Source: Devosia sp.
Lineage (GTDB): Bacteria > Pseudomonadota > Alphaproteobacteria > Rhizobiales > Devosiaceae
Direction: 5' to 3'
Length of the DNA stretch: 8,188 nt
Assembly (NCBI GenBank): GCA_016793415.1
Contig: JAEUMC010000038.1
Span: forward strand, 1-8,188
Positions 1 to 5,859 of this stretch are shown here, in pieces; the stretch's first letter is position 1; each line of letters opens with the position of its first letter. The position numbers and the translations under genes were made by a program. The notes beneath the pieces are model-generated. The model made no database searches and was not told the DNA's origin. It was given only the letters and a program-made list of their open reading frames with translations.

Positions 1-931
1 CGATGTTGCCGACCGACTTCGACATCTTCTTGCCTTCCGAGGTCAGAAACCCATGCGCGAAGACGCGATGCGGCACCTCGATGCCGGCGCTCATCAGGAA
101 GGCCGGCCAGTAGACGGTGTGGAAACGGATGATGTCCTTGCCGATGACGTGCAGGTTCGCCGGCCAGAACTTCTTGAACTGCTCGGAAGCGGCATCCGGA
201 AAGCCGACGCCGGTAATGTAGTTGGTGAGGGCGTCTACCCAGACATACATCACGTGCCCGGCAGCGCCCGGCACCGGGATGCCCCAGTCGAAGGTGGTGC
301 GGCTGATCGAAACGTCGCGCAGCCCGGCTTTGACGAACGAGATGATCTCGTTGCGGCGCTCTTCCGGCGCGATGAAGTCAGGGCGGTCGGCATAGAGCTT
401 CAGCAGCCGATCCTGGTAGGCCGAGAGACGGAAGAAATAGCTGTCTTCCTCAACCCATTTCACCTCGGCGCCGGTCGGCGCAAACTTCTTGCCGTCTTCG
501 CCGTCGCTGAGCTCTTCCTCGTCGAAATAGGCTTCGTCGCGGACCGAGTACCAGCCCTTGTAGGTCGATTGGTAGATGTCGCCATTGTTGCTGGCGGCCA
601 TCTTGCGCCAGATCTCCTGGCTCGACTCGTAGTGGCGCGGCTCGGTGGTGCGGATGAAATCGTCGTTGGAAACGTCGAGGCGTGCCGCCAGCTCCTTGAA
701 GCGGGCCGCGTTCCGGTCGGCCAGTTCGCGCGCCGTGATGCCTTCGGCTGCCGCCGTCTGCACCATCTTGATGCCGTGCTCGTCGGTGCCGGTGAGGAAA
801 TAGGTGTCCTTGCCCGAGAGCCGCGCCCAGCGGGCGATGGCGTCGGTCGCGATCATCTCATAGGCGTGCCCGATGTGCGGCGCGCCGTTGGGATAGGCGA
901 TGGCGGTGGTGACGTAGAACGTGTCGGTCAT
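1..931 (-). CDS. metG: Methionyl-tRNA synthetase (MetRS), N-terminal 310 residues; the C-terminus lies beyond the left edge
   Basis: This class I aminoacyl-tRNA synthetase charges tRNA-Met with methionine in the cytoplasm, for both initiation and elongation. The Rossmann fold begins at once with a HIGH signature (residues 19-22, after AYPNGAP), followed by TGTDEHG (about 44-50). The second ATP signature KMSKS is at 302-306, just before the window edge, so the catalytic core is present and the anticodon-binding domain is missing. The connective-peptide region (about 125-160, containing [15 protein letters not shown]) has no cysteines, so the zinc knuckle of the E. coli enzyme is absent; I believe this is normal for alphaproteobacterial MetRS. 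The ATG start overlaps the holB stop in an ATGA arrangement and I see no good Shine-Dalgarno sequence before it, so translation is probably coupled to holB. It is the last visible gene of the rlpA-dacC-tmk-holB-metG run. Identity is very secure. Confidence 0.97.
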   Translation of the reverse strand, partial: MTDTFYVTTAIAYPNGAPHIGHAYEMIATDAIARWARLSGKDTYFLTGTDEHGIKMVQTAAAEGITARELADRNAARFKELAARLDVSNDDFIRTTEPRHYESSQEIWRKMAASNNGDIYQSTYKGWYSVRDEAYFDEEELSDGEDGKKFAPTGAEVKWVEEDSYFFRLSAYQDRLLKLYADRPDFIAPEERRNEIISFVKAGLRDVSISRTTFDWGIPVPGAAGHVMYVWVDALTNYITGVGFPDAASEQFKKFWPANLHVIGKDIIRFHTVYWPAFLMSAGIEVPHRVFAHGFLTSEGKKMSKSVGNI

Positions 932-1953
932 GGTGTCGGCTGGACGCTCAGGAGCTGGTGTTTCCGGATCGCATCGAAAAGCGCGACCAGGGTCTGCCGC
1001 ATGTCGAGGTTGTATTCATCGGCATCGGCGAGTGAAGCTCGCGCCTTCTCCCATAGCTCGTTGGCAGAGGCAAGACGAACCCGGTCGCCACTAGCGGCGG
1101 CCGTCTTCGCCGCATCGGCCAGCCAGTCGCTGAGGATGTCGCGCGCGAAGCGCAGTTCGGCGGAGTCGCGATCGGCTGCCAGCGCATCGGCGAGCGCGAT
1201 ACGGGCTGCCGACGGCGCAGCGACGGGGTCGGCTAGCCAGCCCTGCAGCAGTTGCAGGGCGCCCCCCTCCCCCAGCAGCATGGCCTCGAAGCCGCGGCGC
1301 GGCCGCCCCCCCGCGAGCGAAACCGCCCGCTCGATAGCGAGGGGTTGTCCACCGACCTGGTCGAGCACGGTGCGGACATCGCTGTCGGCAATCGGCCGCA
1401 GCGCTACCTGGAAGCAGCGCGACTTGATGGTCGGCAGCAGTGAGCCCGGCCGGTGCGAGACGAGCAGGAACGTCGTATCGGCCGGCGGTTCCTCGAGGAT
1501 CTTCAGCAGCGCATTGGCGGAGGAAGCGTTGCAGTCGTCGATCGGATCGACGATGGCGATGCGGTGGCCGGCACGGCCGCGGGTCATCCGCATTTCCTCA
1601 ATGAAGCGGCGCACTTCCTCGACGCGGATGGCGGTGTAGTAGCCCTTGCCCGTATCGCGCACGGATTTCCGCATCACGAACAGGTTCGGATAGGCGCCGG
1701 CAGCGACCTGCGCCGCGATATGCTCGGGCGACTCGTCGCCGGTCTTTTCGAAGATGCGGCGCGCCAGGTCGAAGGCCAGCGTCGCCTTGCCGATGCCGCG
1801 CGGCCCGTGGATCAGGATGCCGCCGGGGAGCCGCCCGGCATCGAGCCGGTCGAGCAGCGTGGCGCGCGCTGCCGCGTGACCGGAAACGCCGGTCTGGAAC
1901 TCGGGCAGCGGCACGCCCTCGAGCTGGTCGGGTTCGCGTTCGGGATAGTCCAA
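928..1953 (-). CDS. holB: DNA polymerase III subunit delta' (clamp loader)
   Basis: This AAA+ subunit of the replicative clamp-loader complex helps load the beta sliding clamp onto primed DNA. The 341-residue protein has a P-loop GPRGIGKAT (50-58), a Walker-B-like strand IAIVD (132-136), the family block [12 protein letters not shown] (146-157) and the SRC motif (178-180) that places the arginine finger. The region where E. coli delta' carries four zinc cysteines has none, which I believe is usual in Rhizobiales. The start is TTG: an in-frame TGA lies 13 codons upstream (1993-1995), no ATG, GTG or TTG lies between, and the next candidate is GTG at codon 14. The TTG start keeps the LEGVPLPE segment, which resembles the conserved N-terminus of rhizobial HolB, and AAGG lies about 9 bases upstream. 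One base separates it from the tmk stop. Its own stop overlaps the metG start. Confidence 0.95.
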   Translation of the reverse strand: MDYPEREPDQLEGVPLPEFQTGVSGHAAARATLLDRLDAGRLPGGILIHGPRGIGKATLAFDLARRIFEKTGDESPEHIAAQVAAGAYPNLFVMRKSVRDTGKGYYTAIRVEEVRRFIEEMRMTRGRAGHRIAIVDPIDDCNASSANALLKILEEPPADTTFLLVSHRPGSLLPTIKSRCFQVALRPIADSDVRTVLDQVGGQPLAIERAVSLAGGRPRRGFEAMLLGEGGALQLLQGWLADPVAAPSAARIALADALAADRDSAELRFARDILSDWLADAAKTAAASGDRVRLASANELWEKARASLADADEYNLDMRQTLVALFDAIRKHQLLSVQPTP

Positions 1954-1954
1954 T

Positions 1955-2638
1955 TCAGTCGGCCTTTGCCTCGAGCTCGGGGAAGCGCCGGATCAGCGTA
2001 TCCCAGATCTCCTGCTCCAGCGCATCTTCCGATTGGCCGGCGGGCAACACCACGCAGCGCTCCGGGTTGGCCTTGCCGATGGCAAGAAACGCCTGGCGCA
2101 GGCGACGGTGCCACTCGAGATCTTCCTTCTCGAAGCGGTCGCCGGTCTCGGCCAGCGCCTTCTCGATCTCCCGATTGTTGACTCGTGCAAAGGCGACGGC
2201 CGGATCCATGTCGAGGATGAAGGTGATGTCGGGCTGATGCCCGTCCAGTGCCAGGGTTTCGAGCCCGCGGATCAGCTTGTCGTCGACGCCGCCGGTGAGG
2301 CCCTGATAGGCGCGGGTCGAATCGTGGAAGCGGTCGGAAATCACCCACTTGCCGCTGTTGAGGCTGGGGGCGATGAGCGAGCTGACGTGGTCGTAGCGCG
2401 CGGCGGCGAACAGCACGGCCTCGGCGCCGGCACCCCAGCTCTCGGAGCGCCCCTGCAGGATGAAGGCCCGTACTGCCTCGGCCTTCGGCGTGCCGCCGGG
2501 CTCGCGGGTCCGCACGGCTTCGATGTCCATGCGGTTGAGCCGGACCAGCAGGCGCTTGACCTGCGTCGACTTGCCGACACCTTCGCCACCCTCAAAGGTG
2601 ATGAAACGGGCGGCGGGCTTCGCCGGCACATCGAGCAT
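1955..2638 (-). CDS. tmk: Thymidylate kinase (dTMP kinase)
   Basis: This enzyme phosphorylates dTMP to dTDP with ATP, the committed step of dTTP supply for replication, in the cytoplasm. The 227-residue length is normal or slightly long. Motifs appear in family order: P-loop GGEGVGKST (17-25), TREPGGT (44-50) for the dTMP phosphate, DRFHDSTRAYQG (102-113) matching the DR(Y/F)xxSxxAYQ signature, and a lid ending in DRFE (167-170). The ATG at 2638 follows the dacC stop by 18 bases, with a weak purine-rich AGGA/GAGAG region in front. The next gene, holB, begins one base after the TGA stop. Pairing of tmk with holB is common across bacteria and links nucleotide supply with the clamp loader. Identity is secure. 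Confidence 0.96.
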   Translation of the reverse strand: MLDVPAKPAARFITFEGGEGVGKSTQVKRLLVRLNRMDIEAVRTREPGGTPKAEAVRAFILQGRSESWGAGAEAVLFAAARYDHVSSLIAPSLNSGKWVISDRFHDSTRAYQGLTGGVDDKLIRGLETLALDGHQPDITFILDMDPAVAFARVNNREIEKALAETGDRFEKEDLEWHRRLRQAFLAIGKANPERCVVLPAGQSEDALEQEIWDTLIRRFPELEAKAD

Positions 2639-2656
2639 CTCTCGTTCAGTCCTGAG

Positions 2657-3814
2657 CTAGAGCCAGCCGAGCGCCAGTTCCTTCAGCGCATCGGTCGCCT
2701 TGCGGACGATATCGCCATCGGCGACATCCTCGCCCGCATAGAGCGGGGTGACCTGTACCACGGCCCCGTTGCACATGACATTGAGCTCGGCCAATTGATC
2801 GCCCTTCTGCACAGGCGGGCGGATCGGCGATTTGTAGGTGACGGTGGCCTGTGGGCAGTTCTGCGCCCCTTTGGGGAGGAACAGGTCGATGCTCCCCTTA
2901 CCCACCAGCGACACCTGTCCGGCGCTGCCGCCATAGACATCGGCATGCGAAATCGCCGTGCCCTCGGGGAAGACCGGGATCAGCTCGAAGCCGCGGGTGC
3001 CCCAGGTGACGAGCTTGCGTGCCTCCTCGGTGCGCTCGGTCATCGATTTGAGCCCGTGCAACACGGCAATCAGCCGGCGGCCGGTCGCGGCGGTTGAAAC
3101 CACCTCGCCATAGCCGGCGGCCTCGGTATGGCCGGTCTTCAGCCCGTCGACGCCGATGCCGATCTCGAGCAGCGAGTTGCGGTTCATCTGCCGGATCTTG
3201 TTCCAGGTGAACTCGCGCTCCGAAAAGATCGGATAGTACTCGGGAAACTGCGCGATGATGAAACGCGCGATGGTGGCGAGGTCGCGCGCCGTCGAGAACT
3301 GCGCCGGGTCGGGCAAGCCGGTGGCATTGACGAAGTTCGAACCGGAGAGGCCGATCTCCTTGCCCAGCTGGTTCATCATCTGCGCGAAACTGAGCTCACT
3401 GCCGGCAATCCCCTCGGCCAGAGCGATCGCTGCGTCGTTGCCGGACTGGATGATCACCGAACGGACGAGGTCCATCACCGGGACCTTCGAATTGAGCACG
3501 GCGAACATGGTGGAGCCGCCGGAAGAAGCGCCGCCATCGCGCCAGGCATGCTCGGAAATGAAGAACTCGTCGGTGGGTTGGAGCTTTTTGGTCTGCAGCT
3601 GGTCGAACACCACGGCCAGCGTCATCAGCTTGGCCATACTGGCGGGTTCGAGCTGCTCGTCACCCGCCTTGTTGAACAGGATCGTGCCGGATTCGTAGTC
3701 CATCAGCACTGCAAACGGCGCCTTGGTGTCGAAATCCTGCGCCAATGCGGAAGCCGCCCCGAGGACGGCAAACAGTGCGACCAGCAGTTTCAGGCCAAAA
3801 TTCCGCAATCTCAA
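2657..3814 (-). CDS. dacC: D-alanyl-D-alanine carboxypeptidase, PBP5/DacC type, with signal peptide
   Basis: This low-molecular-weight penicillin-binding protein removes the terminal D-Ala from peptidoglycan pentapeptides in the periplasm. All three active-site motifs are present: SMAK (59-62, with the acylated serine), SGN (124-126) and KTG (226-228). Residues 1-25 form a signal peptide, with a basic start, the core LKLLVALFAVLGAASALA and likely cleavage after ALA25. A beta-rich PBP5 C-terminal domain follows the catalytic domain, and the last 18 or so residues (IVRKATDALKELALGWL) form an amphipathic helix suited to peripheral membrane anchoring. The start must be non-ATG: an in-frame TGA lies at 3827-3829 and the first ATG is codon 38, after the signal peptide. 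TTG at 3814 or TTG two codons later (3808) both fit; the second has GGGG about 6 bases upstream. The exact paralogue name (dacA, dacC or dacF) is uncertain. Confidence 0.93.
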   Translation of the reverse strand: MRLRNFGLKLLVALFAVLGAASALAQDFDTKAPFAVLMDYESGTILFNKAGDEQLEPASMAKLMTLAVVFDQLQTKKLQPTDEFFISEHAWRDGGASSGGSTMFAVLNSKVPVMDLVRSVIIQSGNDAAIALAEGIAGSELSFAQMMNQLGKEIGLSGSNFVNATGLPDPAQFSTARDLATIARFIIAQFPEYYPIFSEREFTWNKIRQMNRNSLLEIGIGVDGLKTGHTEAAGYGEVVSTAATGRRLIAVLHGLKSMTERTEEARKLVTWGTRGFELIPVFPEGTAISHADVYGGSAGQVSLVGKGSIDLFLPKGAQNCPQATVTYKSPIRPPVQKGDQLAELNVMCNGAVVQVTPLYAGEDVADGDIVRKATDALKELALGWL

Positions 3815-3822
3815 CCCCGATC

Positions 3823-3841
3823 GCGGTCACTGCTCGACCGC
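3823..3841 (-). other. Small intercistronic hairpin between rlpA and dacC
   Basis: On the transcribed strand GCGGTC and GACCGC form a perfect 6-base-pair stem around a 7-base loop, inside the 34-base gap between the rlpA stop and the dacC start. No run of U follows, so it is not an intrinsic terminator. It ends about 8 bases before the TTG at 3814 and could affect dacC translation or mRNA processing. That role is inference; only the inverted repeat is seen directly. Confidence 0.4.
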
Positions 3842-3848
3842 TCTCAAA

Positions 3849-4883
3849 CTAATAGAGCACCAGGTCCTTGAGTCCAAGTTGCCTGGCGAGCGACATCACA
3901 TCATCCCGCGCCACACCGGGCTTAAGATGGGTGAGTGTCAGGCGTGTGGCGTCGGCGCCGGGAATGCGCACCGCATCTTCGTCGACCGCACCGAGCATGG
4001 CAAATTGCAGCGCTACGTCGTCGGCCTGCGCTGCGTCGGCAAATACGCCAAGTTCCAGCTTGATGGCGCGCTTGTCCTCGTCGACACTTGCAACCCAGGC
4101 GTCCAGCGAGCCCGAGCGCGTCGCCATGGCATTGGCGGCGGCGTGGGCGCTGGTGATCGCCTGGTCTGCCGCACTGCTGTCGACATAGCCGAACATGTCG
4201 ATGATGCCGCCGATAAGGTTCGGCCGCTCTTCATTCATGGCGAGGCGGGTGGCGCCCTGCTCCATGCGGGTCGGTTTGTTGAGGCTGGCCAGCAGCATGC
4301 GGGTATCGTCGCCATTGAGCGGCGCCGGGCCGACATACTCGACCTGGATATTGCCGACGCCATGGTTGGCGTAGCCGAGAATCTCGGCGGTGCGATAGCT
4401 CACATCCATCACCCGGCCATGCAGATACGGGCCACGATCGTTCACCCGGCAGACGATCGAGCGACCATTGTCCATGTTGGTGACGCGGACATAGCTGGGC
4501 AGCGGCAGCACCGGGCTGGCGCAGGAAATGGCGTTGGCCGAGAAGATCTCGCCATTGGCGGTACGCCGGCCGTGGAAGTCGTTGCCGTACCAGGAGGCGC
4601 CACCCGAGGCGACATAACCGATCGGGTTCTCGATCGGCTCATAGACTTCGCCGCGCACCGTGTAGGGTTTGCCGACCATGTAGCGGCCGCCGCCCTTGGG
4701 CGGGTTCTTGGCGTTGGTGACGCGCGGGCTGACGGCGACACCGAATTCCTTGGAGGTGAAGGCCGAGCGCTTGATGTTGGGCACCCCTCCCCCACCACCA
4801 CAGGCGGCCAGAACCGGCGCCACGAGCGCGGCGAGAACAAGCAGCCGGGCGGCCGCGCGAAGGTCGCGAGAAATCACTGCCAA
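3849..4883 (-). CDS. rlpA: RlpA-like lipoprotein: septal ring lytic transglycosylase family with DPBB and probable SPOR domain
   Basis: RlpA proteins are lipoproteins with a double-psi beta-barrel; in Pseudomonas the protein is a lytic transglycosylase acting on stem-less glycans at division sites. Here a hydrophobic leader ends in the lipobox LAAC (25-28), followed by a glycine run and a linker. The DPBB domain spans about 92-190, with ASWYGNDFHGRRTANGE (96-112), LPLPSYVRVTN (126-136) and VNDRGPY (147-153). The last 80 or so residues look like a divergent SPOR domain, which would bind denuded septal peptidoglycan. The start is non-ATG: an in-frame TGA lies at 4914-4916 and the first ATG is codon 69. 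TTG 4883 is chosen because it gives a complete lipoprotein signal; GTG 4877 and CTG 4889 are alternatives. Two extra cysteines (121, 145) and a Ser at 123, where many homologues have His, are noted separately. It is first in the run leading to dacC. Confidence 0.92.
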   Translation of the reverse strand: MAVISRDLRAAARLLVLAALVAPVLAACGGGGGVPNIKRSAFTSKEFGVAVSPRVTNAKNPPKGGGRYMVGKPYTVRGEVYEPIENPIGYVASGGASWYGNDFHGRRTANGEIFSANAISCASPVLPLPSYVRVTNMDNGRSIVCRVNDRGPYLHGRVMDVSYRTAEILGYANHGVGNIQVEYVGPAPLNGDDTRMLLASLNKPTRMEQGATRLAMNEERPNLIGGIIDMFGYVDSSAADQAITSAHAAANAMATRSGSLDAWVASVDEDKRAIKLELGVFADAAQADDVALQFAMLGAVDEDAVRIPGADATRLTLTHLKPGVARDDVMSLARQLGLKDLVLY

Positions 4884-4912
4884 AACCAGATCAACCCAAG
4901 AGAGATTTCCGC

Positions 4913-4918
4913 ATCATA
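4913..4918 (-). promoter_or_regulatory. Possible -10 element for the rlpA-dacC-tmk-holB-metG run
   Basis: TATGAT on the minus strand lies 29 bases before the chosen rlpA start and would give a leader of about 20-25 bases. No convincing -35 box stands at 16-18 bases; TTGAGA is 21 bases upstream, which is too far. The 98-base gap is the natural place for a promoter of the run, but this assignment rests on one hexamer. Confidence 0.25.
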
Positions 4919-4950
4919 CTCAAAGGCGTGCGGGGATGATCTCAAGGAAG

Positions 4951-4965
4951 CGCAACGTGGTTGCG
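4951..4965 (-). other. Short inverted repeat downstream of the hydrolase
   Basis: CGCAAC and GTTGCG form a 6-base-pair stem with a 3-base loop, 16 bases after the hydrolase stop. A pyrimidine-rich stretch (CTTCCTT) follows, with no true T run. It could be a weak terminator or mRNA-end structure for the hydrolase transcript, or chance. No strong terminator separates the hydrolase from rlpA, so read-through is possible. Confidence 0.3.
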
Positions 4966-4981
4966 ACCGGGTTAATTTGCT

Positions 4982-5689
4982 TCAAATGCGAGCTATCTGG
5001 CCCGCCCAAGCCGTAAGTTCGGCGGTCACAATGGCGTGTTGCTCAACCAGCGCCATGTGCCCTGCCCTGGGCACGACCACCAGCCTGGCGCCCGCAATAC
5101 CAGCGGCCATCTCGCGCGCCGCCTCGGGCACGGTGATCGCATCCTTGTCGCCGACCACCACCAGCGTGGGGACGTCAATGTCGCCGAGTTCAGGCCGTGA
5201 GTCCGGACGACCAATGATGGCGGTCTGCTGCCGGATATAGGTTTCTCCGCCGTTCGTGGTTGCCATGCGCACATGCAGGGCCTTGAGCCCGGCATCGCCG
5301 ACGTGATCGGGATGCACCGCGTTGGGGAACGACTGCGCCACGGCCAGGTTGAACTTGCCCTGCTCGGTCAGCGCTATGGCGGCGCGCCGTTTCTCCGTCG
5401 CTTCCGGAGTATCAGCCCGCGCCGAGGTGTCGAGCAGCGCCAGCCTCAGCACGCGCCCCCTCGCCTGCCGCAGAATCTCGAAGGCGAGATAGCCGCCCAT
5501 CGAGAAGCCGGCCAACGCAAACTGCGGCGGCGCGTCCTCGAGGATCGAAGCCGCGATCTCCCGCATCGAACTGCCTTGCGTGTGGTTGGCGATTGTCACC
5601 GGCCCGAGGTGCCACAGTGCCGGCACCTGGTGGGCATAGATTTCGGCCGTGCAGTTGAGACCGGGAACGAGGAGGATTGGCATCGTCAT
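4982..5689 (-). CDS. Alpha/beta-fold hydrolase, substrate unknown
   Basis: The chosen 235-residue protein is a single alpha/beta-hydrolase domain. The oxyanion-hole region is LLVPGLNC (6-13). The nucleophile elbow GFSMGG (61-66) gives Ser63. Asp183 in VVGDKDAITVP and His211 in RAGHMALVEQH complete the catalytic triad. There is no signal peptide, so it is probably cytoplasmic. It resembles small esterases of the MenH/BioH-like group, but nothing here fixes a substrate. The frame stays open to an ATG at 5764 (260 residues), but the extra 25 residues are proline-rich and unlike the family, and that ATG lies only 11 bases from the palindrome at 5776-5795. ATG 5689 (AGGA 11 bases upstream) or ATG 5683 place the start just before the first beta strand. 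It is divergent from metH and lies 98 bases upstream of rlpA on the same strand. Confidence 0.85.
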   Translation of the reverse strand: MTMPILLVPGLNCTAEIYAHQVPALWHLGPVTIANHTQGSSMREIAASILEDAPPQFALAGFSMGGYLAFEILRQARGRVLRLALLDTSARADTPEATEKRRAAIALTEQGKFNLAVAQSFPNAVHPDHVGDAGLKALHVRMATTNGGETYIRQQTAIIGRPDSRPELGDIDVPTLVVVGDKDAITVPEAAREMAAGIAGARLVVVPRAGHMALVEQHAIVTAELTAWAGQIARI

Positions 5690-5751
5690 GAAGGCAGGAG
5701 TCCTGGTCGGTGGAACGTTTTCGCCCCCTCGAGGTGAGAACGGAAACGGGC

Positions 5752-5780
5752 TTGCTTGCCGCATGGTCGGCGATCATATA
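5752..5780 (+). promoter_or_regulatory. metH: Possible metH promoter overlapping the operator
   Basis: TTGCTT (5752-5757) and CATATA (5775-5780) are separated by 17 bases, a fair -35 and a poor -10 match. If real, transcription would begin near 5787, the leader would be about 73 bases and would include the hairpin at 5797-5819, and a protein bound to the palindrome would block the promoter. This is inference from weak hexamers. Confidence 0.25.
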
Positions 5781-5795
5781 AAGATATCTTTATAT
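5776..5795. promoter_or_regulatory. Perfect 20-base palindrome, probable operator (SahR-like ArsR-family regulator)
   Basis: ATATAAAGATATCTTTATAT equals its own reverse complement at all 20 positions and is a sharp AT island in GC-rich DNA. It lies 64 bases before the metH start and 86 bases before the chosen hydrolase start. Known background: ArsR-family regulators bind AT-rich palindromes, and SahR, an SAH-responsive member, controls methionine-cycle genes such as metH, metF and ahcY in Proteobacteria; as I recall, its alphaproteobacterial site has this general ATAAAG/CTTTAT form. The palindrome is seen directly. The regulator is inferred and is not encoded in this window. Control of the hydrolase from the same site is possible but unproven. 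Confidence 0.72.
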
Positions 5796-5796
5796 C

Positions 5797-5819
5797 CCGC
5801 CGTGCGACCGTGCCGGCGG
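5797..5819 (+). other. metH: GC-rich hairpin in the presumed metH 5' leader
   Basis: CCGCCG and CGGCGG pair perfectly around 11 bases. With one bulged T, two more GC pairs extend the stem and leave a loop of 6. It starts one base after the palindrome and ends 40 bases before the metH ATG. A TTTT lies 9 bases past the stem, not directly after it, so a classical terminator is unlikely. It could be a leader structure or a second part of the regulatory site. Confidence 0.4.
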
Positions 5820-5846
5820 TGAACGCATTTTGGCGTGACAGACGTT

Positions 5847-5852
5847 GGAAAG
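5847..5852 (+). promoter_or_regulatory. metH: Ribosome binding site of metH
   Basis: GGAAAG ends 7 bases before the ATG at 5860, a normal distance. This supports 5860 as the start in preference to later in-frame ATGs inside the conserved ILDGAMGTM block. Confidence 0.6.
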
Positions 5853-5859
5853 TCGAGCG

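Noticed and set aside
53..1639. Long plus-strand open frame (528 codons) opposite metG and holB
   Set aside because: It is antisense to two secure genes, its translation shows no family motif, and such frames are expected in GC-rich DNA with strong third-position bias.
2033..3097. Long plus-strand open frame opposite tmk and dacC
   Set aside because: Antisense shadow of two genes with full catalytic motifs; the translation is low-complexity and Gly/Ala/Arg-rich.
4970..4986. CtrA-like site (TTTG-N7-TTAAC on the minus strand) before rlpA
   Set aside because: Only the TTAAC half fits the TTAA-N7-TTAAC consensus; the other half matches two of four bases and overlaps the hydrolase stop.
3723..5240. 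505-codon plus-strand open frame opposite rlpA and its neighbours
   Set aside because: It crosses the rlpA-dacC gap and the promoter gap and covers parts of three minus-strand genes; no recognisable domain.
5716..5742. Imperfect inverted repeat around a CCTCGAGG core near the hydrolase start
   Set aside because: The 7-base-pair arms need a wobble pair, there is no second copy in the window, and no terminator or operator character is visible.
5796..5859. SAM-II, SAM or SAH riboswitch before metH
   Set aside because: The leader is only 64 bases after the palindrome, and I could not find the conserved core or pseudoknot segments; a single hairpin is not enough.
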